This document shows, piece by piece, positions 35,216 to 44,121 of a stretch of 64,000 nucleotides of DNA. A program made the position numbers and the translations under genes. A model generated the notes under the pieces. That model saw only the letters and a program-made list of their open reading frames with translations, made no database searches and was not told the DNA's origin. This stretch comes from an uncultured Sphingomonadaceae bacterium (GTDB lineage: Bacteria > Pseudomonadota > Alphaproteobacteria > Sphingomonadales > Sphingomonadaceae), in contig CANMBD010000006.1 in NCBI GenBank assembly GCA_947495985.1, forward strand, positions 22,866-86,865. Direction: 5' to 3'. How positions within the stretch are numbered: position 1 is the stretch's first letter; every line of letters starts with the position of its first letter.

Positions 35216-36796
35216 TCAAGGAGCCAGAACCGTATCCTCAGCCTCTGGCAACAGGCCTGGATAGTCGGTAATATAATGTAATCCCCGGCTTTCCTTGCGA
35301 GCGAGCGCCGATTTGACGATCAGATCAGCGACCTCAATCAGGTTGCGTAGCTCGATCAAATCTTGGGTGACCCGGAAATGGCCGTAATATTCCTCAACCT
35401 CACCGCGCAGCAGATCGATGCGGTGCTGGGCGCGCTCCAGCCTTTTGGTGGTCCGGACGATGCCGACATAATTCCACATGAAGCGGCGGATTTCGGTCCA
35501 TGTCTGTTTGATCACGACCTCTTCATCACTGTCCGTAACGCGGCTTTCATCCCACGGGCGGATCGCTGGCGGTTCCGGCATGTCGTCCCAATGCGCGGCG
35601 ATGTCGCGGGCAGCCGCATCGCCGAACACGAAACATTCAAGCAAGCTGTTGGAAGCGAGGCGATTGGCGCCATGGAGCCCGCTTTCGCTGGCTTCACCAG
35701 CGGCATAGAGGCCGGGCAAATCAGTGCGACCGTTGAGGTCAATCAATATCCCGCCGCAGGTATAATGCTGCGCAGGGACGACCGGGATCGGTCCGGTGGT
35801 CATATCGATGCCCAACCCGATCAGCTTGTCATAGATGTTCGGAAAATGGCTTTTTACAAAGCCCGGGGTTTCGTGGCTGATATCCAGATGGACATAATCG
35901 AGGCCAAATTGCTTAATCTCGGCATCATTGGCGCGGGCGACAATATCCCGGGGTGCCAGCTCCATCCGTTTGCTGTCGTAAAATTCCATGAACCGCTTGC
36001 CGGTCCGAGGGTTGAGCAAATGCCCGCCTTCGCCGCGCACGGCCTCGGTAATCAGGAAGTTTTTGACTTCGAGATTGTAGAGACAGGTCGGGTGAAACTG
36101 CATCATCTCCATATTGGAAACCCGCGCACCGGCCCGCCAGGCCATGGCAATGCCGTCACCGGTTGCGCCGCGCGGTGCGGTGGAGAAGAGATAGGTGCGG
36201 CCTGCGCCGCCGCTCGCCATGATCGTGGCACGCGATGTCAGCGTTTCGACGCGGCCGGTTGCATTGTTCAGCGCATAAACGCCCCATACATTTTTCGCGC
36301 CTGTCGATGTCTCGGCATGCCGGTCGGCAATGAGGTCAATCGCCACCATATGCGGCTGCATGGTGATATTGGGATGGGCCGCCGCCGTTTTTTGCAGTGC
36401 ATCCTGTACTGCCCAGCCGGTCGCGTCATCGACATGGACGATCCGGCGGTGGCTATGGCCCCCTTCGCGGGTCAGGTGCAGGACTTCCGCTTCCTTGTTG
36501 AACGGTACGCCCATTTCTTCCAGCCGTTCGATCGCGGCGGGCGCATTTTCAACAACAAACTCAACCGTTTCCCGGCGGTTTAACCCCGCACCGGCGACCA
36601 TCGTATCATCGATATGATTTTCAAACGTATCGCCGGCATCCAGTACGGCGGCAATACCGCCCTGCGCCCAGGCCGTTGAGCCACCGGCGAGATCACCCTT
36701 GGCCAGCACGAGCACTTTATGTGTCCGCGCCAATGTGATCGCGGCGCTCAGTCCTGCCGCGCCGGAGCCGACGATGATAACGTCGAAATTGCTCAT
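35216..36796 (-). CDS. nadB: L-aspartate oxidase
   Basis: 526 residues, the FAD enzyme that oxidises L-aspartate to iminoaspartate for NadA. The FAD site reads DVIIVGSGAAGLSAAITLA; other family blocks are GGSTAWAQGGIAAVLD, the GGHSHRRIVH substrate loop, and the AAGEASESGLHGANRLASNSL segment. Succinate dehydrogenase is a homologue, but the length and the Glu-rich loop fit NadB. Its start overlaps the stop of an ABC ATPase gene by 4 bp. nadA and nadC lie elsewhere (17-19.6 kb). Confidence 0.96.
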   Translation of the reverse strand: MSNFDVIIVGSGAAGLSAAITLARTHKVLVLAKGDLAGGSTAWAQGGIAAVLDAGDTFENHIDDTMVAGAGLNRRETVEFVVENAPAAIERLEEMGVPFNKEAEVLHLTREGGHSHRRIVHVDDATGWAVQDALQKTAAAHPNITMQPHMVAIDLIADRHAETSTGAKNVWGVYALNNATGRVETLTSRATIMASGGAGRTYLFSTAPRGATGDGIAMAWRAGARVSNMEMMQFHPTCLYNLEVKNFLITEAVRGEGGHLLNPRTGKRFMEFYDSKRMELAPRDIVARANDAEIKQFGLDYVHLDISHETPGFVKSHFPNIYDKLIGLGIDMTTGPIPVVPAQHYTCGGILIDLNGRTDLPGLYAAGEASESGLHGANRLASNSLLECFVFGDAAARDIAAHWDDMPEPPAIRPWDESRVTDSDEEVVIKQTWTEIRRFMWNYVGIVRTTKRLERAQHRIDLLRGEVEEYYGHFRVTQDLIELRNLIEVADLIVKSALARKESRGLHYITDYPGLLPEAEDTVLAP

Positions 36797-37728
36797 GCGG
36801 CTTTGCGCGTCAAGTTCAGGAATACGTCTTCCAGATCCGCTTCCCGCGTGGTCACATCAACAATCTGATAGCCGCGTTTCTGCACAGCCTGCATCACGCC
36901 GCCGGCATTGGTGCGATCCTTGTTATACGTCACGGCAACCGTGCGCGGACCGATAATATCGGCTTTAAGGAACTGATCATCGGCAAAGGTAACCGCATCG
37001 GATTCTTCGGAAATATCCCGATCCAGGGTCAGTTCGACCAGCTTCTCCCGGGCCATGTCCACCAGCTCCGGTGTTGTTTTGAGCGCAATCAGCTTGCCAT
37101 GATTGATAATCGCAATCCGGTCGCAGAGATTTTCCGCCTCTTCCAGATAGTGGGTGGTCAGAACGATGGTCACGCCGGATGCATTGAGTTGCTCAACATA
37201 TTCCCAAAGCTGTTGGCGCAATTCGATATCCACGCCTGCGGTCGGCTCGTCCAGAACCAGTATCGGCGGAGAATGGACCATCGCCTTGGCCACCAGCAGG
37301 CGGCGCTTCATGCCGCCGGATAATGTGCGCGAATAGGCATGGGCCTTGTCTTCAAGATGGACGGCGCGCAGCAATTCCATGGTCCGGCGTTCGGATTTCT
37401 TGATCCCGTAAAGTCCGGCCACAACCTCCAGCGATTCCGCTGGTGTGAAGAACGGATCGAACATGATCTCCTGCGGGACAATACCGATGGATGCCTTGGC
37501 ATTGCGATGGTCTGCATCAATATCAAAGCCCCAGATATTGGCGGTGCCACCGCTTTTGCTGACCATACCGGACAAGATGTTGATTAGCGTGGATTTCCCC
37601 GCGCCATTTGGGCCCAAAAGCCCGAAAATTTCTCCCCGTTTTACGTCAAAAGTGACGTCATCCAGCGCTTTTTTACCGCCGGCATAGGTTTTGGAGAGAT
37701 GTTGGATGGATATAGCAGCTTCAGTCAT
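36793..37728 (-). CDS. ABC-2 type transporter ATP-binding protein
   Basis: 311 residues. Walker A GPNGAGKST near residue 39, signature LSGGMKRRLLVAKAM, and Walker B ILVLDEPTAGVD are intact, followed by HYLEEAENLCDRIAII. The C-terminal ~80 residues end in READLEDVFLNLTRKA, a pattern of ABC-2 exporters such as YadG. The permease partner usually adjacent (YadH-like) is missing, and nadB is translated right after it instead. Substrate unknown. Confidence 0.9.
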   Translation of the reverse strand: MTEAAISIQHLSKTYAGGKKALDDVTFDVKRGEIFGLLGPNGAGKSTLINILSGMVSKSGGTANIWGFDIDADHRNAKASIGIVPQEIMFDPFFTPAESLEVVAGLYGIKKSERRTMELLRAVHLEDKAHAYSRTLSGGMKRRLLVAKAMVHSPPILVLDEPTAGVDIELRQQLWEYVEQLNASGVTIVLTTHYLEEAENLCDRIAIINHGKLIALKTTPELVDMAREKLVELTLDRDISEESDAVTFADDQFLKADIIGPRTVAVTYNKDRTNAGGVMQAVQKRGYQIVDVTTREADLEDVFLNLTRKAA

Positions 37729-37864
37729 GGCAACCGCATAACCATCTTGCCCGCCACAATCAAAGGCTTTGCATCGATCAGGATACAGAATGTGACAGCG
37801 TTTAAGGAAAAATTAAGCATGATATTAAACATATTTTTGTGCTGTTGCCGCTAGTTGGGGCAAT

Positions 37865-38413
37865 GTGGAACAAATGAGGGACCAGAAACGGACGTTTAAG
37901 TCCGGACTTGCGCGTGCGGCAATCATGCTGTGCGCCCTGCCTTTTATTGGGCTGGCTGGACCCGTGCAGGCGCAATCGGCCAGCGGCGATGCGACCGTAG
38001 TCGTCAACCAGGGCGTCAACATGGTCAAGAATTCCGATCTGCACTTTGGCGACTTTATTGCGGGCACAGTCCGATCAGTATTCCGGATGAACCCGACAAC
38101 CAGCGCGCTTAATCAACGCAACGGTAATGCCATATCTATCGGCGGGGCGCCAACGGCGGCCTCCTTTACAGCTTTCGGGACGCCGCTGACCAGTGTCCGG
38201 ATCACTGTGGCGGAAAATCGTATTGATATTGTTCGCGATGGCGGGAGCGAAACGATGCGGGTGAACCGGTTCCGTTTTGACGGGCCGCGCAACCGGTCGC
38301 TCGATGCCAGTGGAGAGGCAACCTATCAGATTGGCGGTCAATTGCGGGTGGGTGCCAATCAAGTCGGCGGCACTTATCGCGGAACGTTCAATGTGACGAT
38401 TGATTATCAGTAA
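37865..38413 (+). CDS. DUF4402 domain exported protein (first of two)
   Basis: 182 residues, starting at GTG 37865 (GGGG 5-6 nt upstream) or at the in-frame ATG 37874. The signal peptide ends at PVQAQS. The mature part is a small beta-rich domain with the DUF4402 pattern: NSDLHFGDFIAGT early, and YQIGGQLRVGANQVGGTYRGTF ending in VTIDYQ. The family is thought to be surface or fimbria-like, with role unproven. A near-homologue follows 80 bp later. Confidence 0.85.
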   Translation: MEQMRDQKRTFKSGLARAAIMLCALPFIGLAGPVQAQSASGDATVVVNQGVNMVKNSDLHFGDFIAGTVRSVFRMNPTTSALNQRNGNAISIGGAPTAASFTAFGTPLTSVRITVAENRIDIVRDGGSETMRVNRFRFDGPRNRSLDASGEATYQIGGQLRVGANQVGGTYRGTFNVTIDYQ

Positions 38414-38425
38414 ATGAAGTAAGCG

Positions 38426-38457
38426 GCGTACAGACTGATGGGGATCAGCCGGTACGC
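38426..38457 (+). terminator. Hairpin between the two DUF4402 genes
   Basis: Outer stem GCGTAC/GTACGC (38426-38431, 38452-38457) and inner stem CTGAT-GGGG-ATCAG (38435-38448). There is no T-tract, so it is more likely an mRNA processing or attenuation hairpin than a full terminator. Confidence 0.45.
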
Positions 38458-38493
38458 ATAGAAAATGTTTAGAATTTGTGGGTAGTGAGTAAG

Positions 38494-39039
38494 ATGATGA
38501 CCAGAGACCAGATTATTTCGCGGCTGATTGGCTGCCTGTTGACCGTGCTTGTGGGGATAACAAGTGCGCCAGCAGCTTTCGCGCAAACGGCTGATGCCGA
38601 CGCGAGAGCGGTGACCATCGGCCCGCTTTCCGTTGTCAATATTGCCGATCTGGAATTTGGCAGGATCATTCCATCACCTGCCGCCGGTACCGTGTTTATG
38701 GATACGCGTAATGGCAATCGTACCAGCAACGGCGGTGTTACACTTGCTGGAGGCCCTTCGGGACGGGGTAATTTCATTATCTATGGCGGACCGAACCAGA
38801 TCGTTGAAGTGTCCATTCCCGGAACCATGACGGTGACGCATACCAACGGCTCCGACAATATGAACATTGACCAGATGGCAATTGGTAACGGGAACCGGAA
38901 TTTCGGTACCTTTGTCCGCGGCTTTCTCGGCACGCTTGGCATATATCAGTTGACTGTCGGCGGGCGTCTCAATGTCGATGCTGATCAGGAAGCGGGCGTC
39001 TACACCGGTACGTTCACGATGACGGTCGATTATCTCTAA
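38494..39039 (+). CDS. DUF4402 domain exported protein (second of two)
   Basis: 181 residues. Signal peptide ends near AAFAQT; the mature domain has NIADLEFGRIIPSPAAGTV, a repeat of NGNR-like turns and the closing QLTVGGRLNVDADQEAGVY then FTMTVDYL. It aligns throughout with the preceding DUF4402 protein, especially in the first and last strands. GTGAGTAAG precedes the double ATG; either of 38494 or 38497 can be the start. Function unknown, probably cell surface. Confidence 0.85.
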   Translation: MMTRDQIISRLIGCLLTVLVGITSAPAAFAQTADADARAVTIGPLSVVNIADLEFGRIIPSPAAGTVFMDTRNGNRTSNGGVTLAGGPSGRGNFIIYGGPNQIVEVSIPGTMTVTHTNGSDNMNIDQMAIGNGNRNFGTFVRGFLGTLGIYQLTVGGRLNVDADQEAGVYTGTFTMTVDYL

Positions 39040-39104
39040 CCTGTCGGGTCGAAAGACTGCGGTAATATATTGCGCCAGCGAGTGACTGTTGCTAATCGCG
39101 CGAC

Positions 39105-39317
39105 ATGAACGACGCACCTGAAATTGTCCGCACGTCCAAAAAACGCAATGCCTGTGACGGCGCATCGGATATTCCCGGTGGCGCGGCGCTGGGCCATCCC
39201 CGCGTCTGGCTGGAAATAGATGAAAAAGGCTATGTCGATTGCGGCTATTGCGATCGCCGTTTCATTTTGATCGGCGGGCCGGCTGATGTTTCTGCAGAAG
39301 CGCCTTCAGGCGAATAA
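39105..39317 (+). CDS. Zinc-finger domain protein (NDUFS6-like)
   Basis: 70 residues. The pattern RNACDGA, then LGHPRVWLEIDEKGYVDCGYCDRRF, is the CHCC zinc finger (Cys-His-Cys-Cys) of the NDUFS6/13 kDa complex I subunit family, common in alphaproteobacteria. It probably assists NADH dehydrogenase assembly. There is no strong ribosome site, and no nuo genes are near. Confidence 0.9.
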   Translation: MNDAPEIVRTSKKRNACDGASDIPGGAALGHPRVWLEIDEKGYVDCGYCDRRFILIGGPADVSAEAPSGE

Positions 39318-39350
39318 TCTGACCTAAGGGGGTGCGCAGCCCCGATTTCG

Positions 39351-39367
39351 TTTCTATATAGTAGAAA
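39351..39367 (+). promoter_or_regulatory. Palindrome abutting the tldD start codon
   Basis: TTTCTA-TATAG-TAGAAA, a perfect 6-bp dyad whose last A is the A of the tldD ATG. There is no Shine-Dalgarno sequence before the ATG. A GGGG/CCCC hairpin (around 39329-39343) lies just upstream. Confidence 0.35.
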
Positions 39368-40794
39368 TGATGAAAAATTTGGACCCTCGCTCGTTTCTTT
39401 ATCGCCCGGACGGATTGGACCCGGAACGGGCCAAGGCCCTTGTATCCGGCAGTCTTTCGGCCTGTGATGACGGAGAACTTTATCTGCAATATAGCGCGGT
39501 GGAGAGTTTCGGTTTTGACGATGGTCGCCTGAAAACCGCGGACTATAGCACCGACAGCGGCTTTGGTCTGCGCGGTGTATCTGGCGAAATGACGGGTTTC
39601 TCGCATAGTAACGAGATTAGCGAAGCGGCGATCAAGCGCGCGGCTCAAACCCTGCAATTGCTGGACCCGGCCAAGGGTGATGCTGCCCCGCCGCCACGCG
39701 GTTCCAACCAGCATCTTTATGGCGAAGCGAATCCGCTGGAAGCCATTCCCTTCGCGAAGAAAGTGGCTCTGTGTCAAGAAATTGACGCCGCGGCACGCGC
39801 TCGTGATCCGCGCGTTGCGCAGGTATCTGTTGGTCTGTCCGGCGGCTGGAGCGTGGTCGAGATTGTCCGTCCCGATGGCTTTGTGGCCACCGATGTGCGG
39901 CCTCTGGTCCGGCTCAATGTTTCCATTGTGGCGGAACAAAATGGTCGCCGTGAAACCGGCAGCTTCGGCATGGGCGGACGTTATCTTTATGATCAGCTTT
40001 TCGAAGAGACCCGCTGGAATCGCGCGATTGATGAAGCGCTCAATCAGGCGTTGATCAATCTCGAAAGCGTCGATGCTCCAGCAGGTGAACAGACCGTCCT
40101 GCTTGGCCCGGGCTGGCCCGGCATCATCTTGCATGAAGCCATTGGTCATGGCCTCGAGGGCGATTTCAACCGCAAGGGTACGAGCGCCTTTTCCGGTCGG
40201 ATCGGTGAGCGGGTAGCTGCGCCGGGCGTTACCGTTGTGGACGATGGTTCGATCAATGAGCGTCGCGGATCGCTGAGCATTGATGACGAAGGCACGCCAA
40301 CGCAAGAAAATGTCCTGATCGAGGATGGCATATTGAAATGTTACATGCAGGACCGGCTAAATGCCCGACTGATGGGCGTTCCCGCAACCGGCAATGGTCG
40401 CCGTGAAAGCTATGCCCATGCCCCGATGCCGCGGATGACCAACACGTTCATGCGAGGCGGCAAGGATGATCCGGACGAGCTTATGGGCCGTGTGAAAAAC
40501 GGTATCTATGCCAAGAGCTTCGGCGGCGGGCAGGTGGACATCGTCTCCGGCAAGTTCGTCTTCTCCTGCACCGAGGCTTACAAGATCGAAAATGGCAAGC
40601 TGGGCGCGCCGATCAAAGGCGCGACGCTGATCGGTGATGGTCCGACCGCGCTGACCAAGGTGACCGGTATCGGCAATGATATGGCGTTGGACGAAGGCAT
40701 CGGCGTGTGCGGCAAGGGCGGGCAATCTGTGCCAGCTGGTGTTGGGCAGCCAACGTTGCTGGTGGATGGCTTGACGGTTGGGGGAACTGCGTGA
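39367..40794 (+). CDS. tldD: TldD/PmbA-family metalloprotease TldD
   Basis: 475 residues. TldD and TldE form a heterodimeric protease that trims unfolded peptides such as microcin precursors and CcdA. The zinc motif HEAIGHGLEGDF (HExxxH) lies near residue 257, followed by KGTSAFSGRIGERVAAPGVTVVDDG. The C-terminal GIGVCGKGGQSVPAGVGQP stretch is typical. Start is one of two tandem ATGs. The partner gene tldE/pmbA is not in the window. The TGA overlaps the next gene's GTG by 4 bp. Confidence 0.94.
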   Translation: MMKNLDPRSFLYRPDGLDPERAKALVSGSLSACDDGELYLQYSAVESFGFDDGRLKTADYSTDSGFGLRGVSGEMTGFSHSNEISEAAIKRAAQTLQLLDPAKGDAAPPPRGSNQHLYGEANPLEAIPFAKKVALCQEIDAAARARDPRVAQVSVGLSGGWSVVEIVRPDGFVATDVRPLVRLNVSIVAEQNGRRETGSFGMGGRYLYDQLFEETRWNRAIDEALNQALINLESVDAPAGEQTVLLGPGWPGIILHEAIGHGLEGDFNRKGTSAFSGRIGERVAAPGVTVVDDGSINERRGSLSIDDEGTPTQENVLIEDGILKCYMQDRLNARLMGVPATGNGRRESYAHAPMPRMTNTFMRGGKDDPDELMGRVKNGIYAKSFGGGQVDIVSGKFVFSCTEAYKIENGKLGAPIKGATLIGDGPTALTKVTGIGNDMALDEGIGVCGKGGQSVPAGVGQPTLLVDGLTVGGTA

Positions 40795-42290
40795 AAAGTA
40801 TAGTTAGAAGTTTCGGGGCGTTTTGTTTTCTAACCATAACCACATTTTTTGCTGGATCTGTCAACGCAACAGTTCAGCCATTTTTGCCGCCGGCACCTGT
40901 CGAAGGAGAAAGTCGGGCTTATTTTGAGCTAATTGAATCACTGTCAATTTCAAATAACCCTGAACGCCTTTTGCGAGCATTGAATCTGGCTCGCGAACGG
41001 ACTGTAGGTCCTACTCTTTTGCGTGCTTATATTGACTGTATGCGGGTAGGACCGCTTAGCGCTACGGGTGATACCGATGAAGCAATGGCTGCCTCCAAGA
41101 AATGTATTTCAAGCTTTCCTGACAAGGCTTTGCCACGGCTTATGCATGGCACTATATCTGTTTACAACTACGACAAGCCTGAACTCCTCATTTCGGGAAC
41201 TGACGAATTAATCTCTGTTTTTTCTGACTATCCGGATCTTTACAAGATGGTCCCCTTCCAGGAGCTAGCTTCGCCGTTGCGGGGGTTGGCCGCTGCCGGC
41301 GAGAAAGAACGAAAAGCAGCTTTGGTTAAGGCTTACTTCAGTCCTATTTACGTGCCTTCGCCGCACCCTGCCAGCAACAACGCTCTACTTGCCGGAATAG
41401 CTGAATTGCTTGACAGCGGCGAAGTTGCACTTGCCTCGAGGTTGGCAGTTTTTCTTCAAAGAGAAAAAGATGTTTTGGGTCTATTGGCGTTCAATCCCGC
41501 CAAACCAATTTGGCCAGTCTTGGAAGCACGGCATGACCAAGGTTACGATGCAACAAGGAAAGGTTGGATTACACTTGAAAAGCGGACGCCAGCTTTCAAT
41601 TCCGACAGGATTGCATTGCTTTCCGAATTGGGCAGTTTTGACCAGATGGAATCTGGAAGTAAGACCGCAATAGACGAGTGGGACGGAAAAGATGATGATG
41701 CCCCAGTTATCGGTATCATTATGACGGCATCAGGCCGTTTGTGGGAAGCGGGTTTGAAAGAGCGATCAATTGCCCTTTCCGAAGCGTTGATTAACAAGGC
41801 CGATAAAAGCGCATCTGGTCAAATCGCTAACGTTGCCTTCAATGCCGGGTATCGCATGATACAAATCGGTCGAGAAGATGAAGGTCGAGCATTGCTAAGC
41901 CGATTCATTACAGAGATTGAAGGTGATCCCAGCCAAGTGGAGTGGCAAAGTGGTAATGCATATTTGAACGCGCTTCGCGTTTGCACGTTGACAGGAGAGT
42001 CAGCCGTCAGTGCCCTGGACGCGCTTGAGCAAGCTTCTGGCGATCTTTATACGCAGAAAATAGTAGCGTATGAGTGTCAAAAAGATAAGGATGCATTAGC
42101 GTTTCTAATGGGCGATCGGCTGAAAAACGGGCCTATGATTGATCGATTTAGACTCGCAATCAACTTGGCACCCACAGCCAAAAATCCAATGAATGCTGTA
42201 TCTTCAAATGTTCGTGCCGCTATGGAGATCGAGCCTCTAAAGTCCACTCTTGAAGAATTGCTTCGATCCGACCTTGATGGCCATGAATGA
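40791..42290 (+). CDS. Exported helical-repeat protein of unknown function
   Basis: 499 residues from GTG 40791, supported by GGGGGAAC 4-5 nt upstream and by a signal peptide (SFGAFCFLTITTFFAGSVNA). The rest is mostly alpha-helical with leucine/alanine spacing like TPR or SEL1 repeats (for example NPERLLRALNLARERTVGPT and LSEALINKADKSASGQIANV), but no family could be named. The codons are visibly more A/T-rich than in tldD or the following genes, hinting at a foreign or fast-evolving gene. Overlaps tldD by 4 bp and the DUF924 gene by 8 bp. Confidence 0.75.
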   Translation: MKSIVRSFGAFCFLTITTFFAGSVNATVQPFLPPAPVEGESRAYFELIESLSISNNPERLLRALNLARERTVGPTLLRAYIDCMRVGPLSATGDTDEAMAASKKCISSFPDKALPRLMHGTISVYNYDKPELLISGTDELISVFSDYPDLYKMVPFQELASPLRGLAAAGEKERKAALVKAYFSPIYVPSPHPASNNALLAGIAELLDSGEVALASRLAVFLQREKDVLGLLAFNPAKPIWPVLEARHDQGYDATRKGWITLEKRTPAFNSDRIALLSELGSFDQMESGSKTAIDEWDGKDDDAPVIGIIMTASGRLWEAGLKERSIALSEALINKADKSASGQIANVAFNAGYRMIQIGREDEGRALLSRFITEIEGDPSQVEWQSGNAYLNALRVCTLTGESAVSALDALEQASGDLYTQKIVAYECQKDKDALAFLMGDRLKNGPMIDRFRLAINLAPTAKNPMNAVSSNVRAAMEIEPLKSTLEELLRSDLDGHE

Positions 42291-42822
42291 TGTTAATTCA
42301 ATTCTCGATTTCTGGTTCAACGAGCTTGCCCCCGAAGATTGGTTCGGTTCCAGTGCGGATGTAGACGAACAAATCACCGAACGCTTCGAAGAACTCTGGG
42401 AAGAACAAAAAACCGGGGTCGCTACTGATTTCCTGGAAAACCCAGAAACAGCCCTTGCCGCGATAATATTGTTCGACCAGTTTCCGCGAAACATGTTCCG
42501 GGACAGCGCCGAGGCCTTTGCCACGGACCATCTGGCGCTGCAAATTGCCAAACAGGCGGTCGATCGCGAGTTGGATCATCAGTTGACCGAAGACCAAAGG
42601 ATGTTCGTCTATATGCCTTTCATGCACAGTGAGGATCTCGATGACCAGACTCGCTCACTGGGTCTGTTTACGGCATTAGGTATTGAGAATAATATCAAAT
42701 TTGCCAAGGCGCATCGTGACGTTATCGTCAAATTTGGCCGCTTTCCGCATCGCAATGCAGTGCTTGGCCGTGAAACCCGGCCCGAGGAGCAGGTTGCGTT
42801 AGATGAAGGTTCAAGCTGGTAA
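42283..42822 (+). CDS. DUF924 family protein
   Basis: 179 residues. It opens MNDVNSILDFWFNELAPEDWF, continues with LAAIILFDQFPRNMFRDSAEAFATD and closes near HRDVIVKFGRFPHRNAVLGR, all typical of DUF924, a helical TPR-like family of unknown function. The start at 42283 overlaps the upstream stop by 8 bp; an ATG two codons earlier is equally possible, and no ribosome site decides. Confidence 0.9.
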   Translation: MNDVNSILDFWFNELAPEDWFGSSADVDEQITERFEELWEEQKTGVATDFLENPETALAAIILFDQFPRNMFRDSAEAFATDHLALQIAKQAVDRELDHQLTEDQRMFVYMPFMHSEDLDDQTRSLGLFTALGIENNIKFAKAHRDVIVKFGRFPHRNAVLGRETRPEEQVALDEGSSW

Positions 42823-42825
42823 GTC

Positions 42826-43329
42826 GTGACGATCGCATTTCAGCAAACCTGGGCTGCGCTCAAGACATGGCCTGAGGCTAAACAATGGATCGCGGCGGTG
42901 CGCCTCGCTGTTCCGTCTCTTGCTGTGATTGCCCTGCTCGGTTTTCTCGCGGAATGGCTGGCGTGGGCTCCGGTCACGGATGTCACTGCTCTGCTAGTTG
43001 CCGCCGTATTCCTGTTTTTTGTCCCTGCCTTGGTCGAGGAAATTGTCTTCCGCGGCGCGCTGTTGTCTTGGCTGACCCGGTTGACCCCGCGTTGGGGGGC
43101 ATGGCTATCGACGTTGTTGTTCGTCGCCTGGCATCCGCTGCAGGCGCTTACCGTCGGTCCGCCTTGGGCCGATATGTTCCTGCGCCCGACATTCTGGATC
43201 GCCACTTTGATCCTCGGCATCATATTGGCGCATGTACGGATTGTTTCCCGGTCGCTCTGGCCCGTGATTTTGATACATTGGTTTGCTGTTCTGATCTGGA
43301 AATCTCTGTTAGGAGGGCCTTTCTATTGA
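42826..43329 (+). CDS. CPBP-family intramembrane metalloprotease
   Basis: 167 residues from GTG 42826, with about five membrane helices. The catalytic motif VEEIVFRGALL (EExxxR), the later FVAWHPLQAL His and the final ILIHWFAVL are the three conserved sites of CAAX-prenyl protease/bacteriocin-processing-like proteins. The substrate in this organism is unknown. It follows DUF924 by 3 bp and is probably co-transcribed with it. Confidence 0.85.
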   Translation: MTIAFQQTWAALKTWPEAKQWIAAVRLAVPSLAVIALLGFLAEWLAWAPVTDVTALLVAAVFLFFVPALVEEIVFRGALLSWLTRLTPRWGAWLSTLLFVAWHPLQALTVGPPWADMFLRPTFWIATLILGIILAHVRIVSRSLWPVILIHWFAVLIWKSLLGGPFY

Positions 43330-43344
43330 ATAGGAATATTGACC

Positions 43345-43905
43345 ATGGCCGAATTTTTTGATGCACTGAATGATGATCACACCGCTTTTATCGCGAAGCA
43401 GCCGGTATTCTTTGTAGCGACGGCAGCGCCTGATGCGCGGATCAACCTCTCGCCCAAAGGCTATGATGCCTTTCGTGTGCTCGGACCAAAGCGCGTTGCT
43501 TATCTCGACCTTGCCGGATCCGGCAATGAAACCCACGCGCATCTAATTGCCGATGGACGGGTCACGATCATGTTCAACAATTTTGCCAATCCCGCCCTGA
43601 TCATGCGGCTCTACGGGACCGGAAAGCCGGTCTTGCCGCAGGATGATGGTTGGGAAGAGCTTGCTGCCCATTTCGAGATTTTACCAGGGACGCGGCAGAT
43701 ATTCGATATCACCGTGGACAATGTGCAAACCAGCTGCGGCTGGGGCGTGCCGCAGATGGAATTGAAAGCCGAGCGAGAGACGCTGGTCAAATATCATCGC
43801 CAGGCTGATCCCGAAAAATGGATGGAGAAGACAGCAGAGCGCGTGCAGAGCATTGATGGCCTGCCAACCCGTGCGACCGACCGTTATCTGAGCGGGAATG
43901 GCTAG
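43345..43905 (+). CDS. Pyridoxamine 5'-phosphate oxidase family protein
   Basis: 186 residues with the split-barrel FMN-binding fold. Recognisable blocks are FIAKQPVFFVATAAPDARINLSPKGYD, NETHAHLIADGRVTIMFNNFANPAL and LRLYGTGK-like strands. These proteins bind flavin or related cofactors; this group often reduces unspecified substrates. AATAGGAAT lies 9 nt before the ATG at 43345, preferred over an in-frame TTG at 43339. Confidence 0.85.
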   Translation: MAEFFDALNDDHTAFIAKQPVFFVATAAPDARINLSPKGYDAFRVLGPKRVAYLDLAGSGNETHAHLIADGRVTIMFNNFANPALIMRLYGTGKPVLPQDDGWEELAAHFEILPGTRQIFDITVDNVQTSCGWGVPQMELKAERETLVKYHRQADPEKWMEKTAERVQSIDGLPTRATDRYLSGNG

Positions 43906-43908
43906 CTC

Positions 43909-44121
43909 ATGAGCCTGGTTGAACTGTCCCGCCATATGCATGGCTACGAAGCGGAGATCATTCGCGGCCGGTTGGAAGCAGCTGGTATCGGGGCGGTCTG
44001 TTTTGACAGCGGCGTAAATATTGTCGAAGGCGCGGGGATTGCCTTGCCTGCACGCGTGATGGTGCTCAAGGAAGATCTGGAAGAAGCCAAGGCGGTGCTG
44101 GCAGAGGATGTCTCGCTGTGA
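43909..44121 (+). CDS. DUF2007 domain protein
   Basis: 70-residue protein matching the DUF2007 putative signal-transducing family: an N-terminal SRHMHGYEAEIIRGRLEAAGI strand-helix unit, GVNIVEGAGI, and LPARVMVLKEDLEEAKAVL. It lies 3 bp after the flavin-type gene and overlaps the patatin GTG by 4 bp. No function is established; a PII-like ferredoxin fold has been suggested for the family. Confidence 0.85.
   Translation: MSLVELSRHMHGYEAEIIRGRLEAAGIGAVCFDSGVNIVEGAGIALPARVMVLKEDLEEAKAVLAEDVSL

Noticed and set aside
35363..36583. Plus-strand open frame of about 406 codons
   Set aside because: It is antisense to nadB, whose family motifs are intact; the translated product matches nothing recognisable.
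39262..40305. Minus-strand open frame of about 347 codons
   Set aside because: It is antisense to tldD, which has the HExxxH site; no ribosome site or family features.
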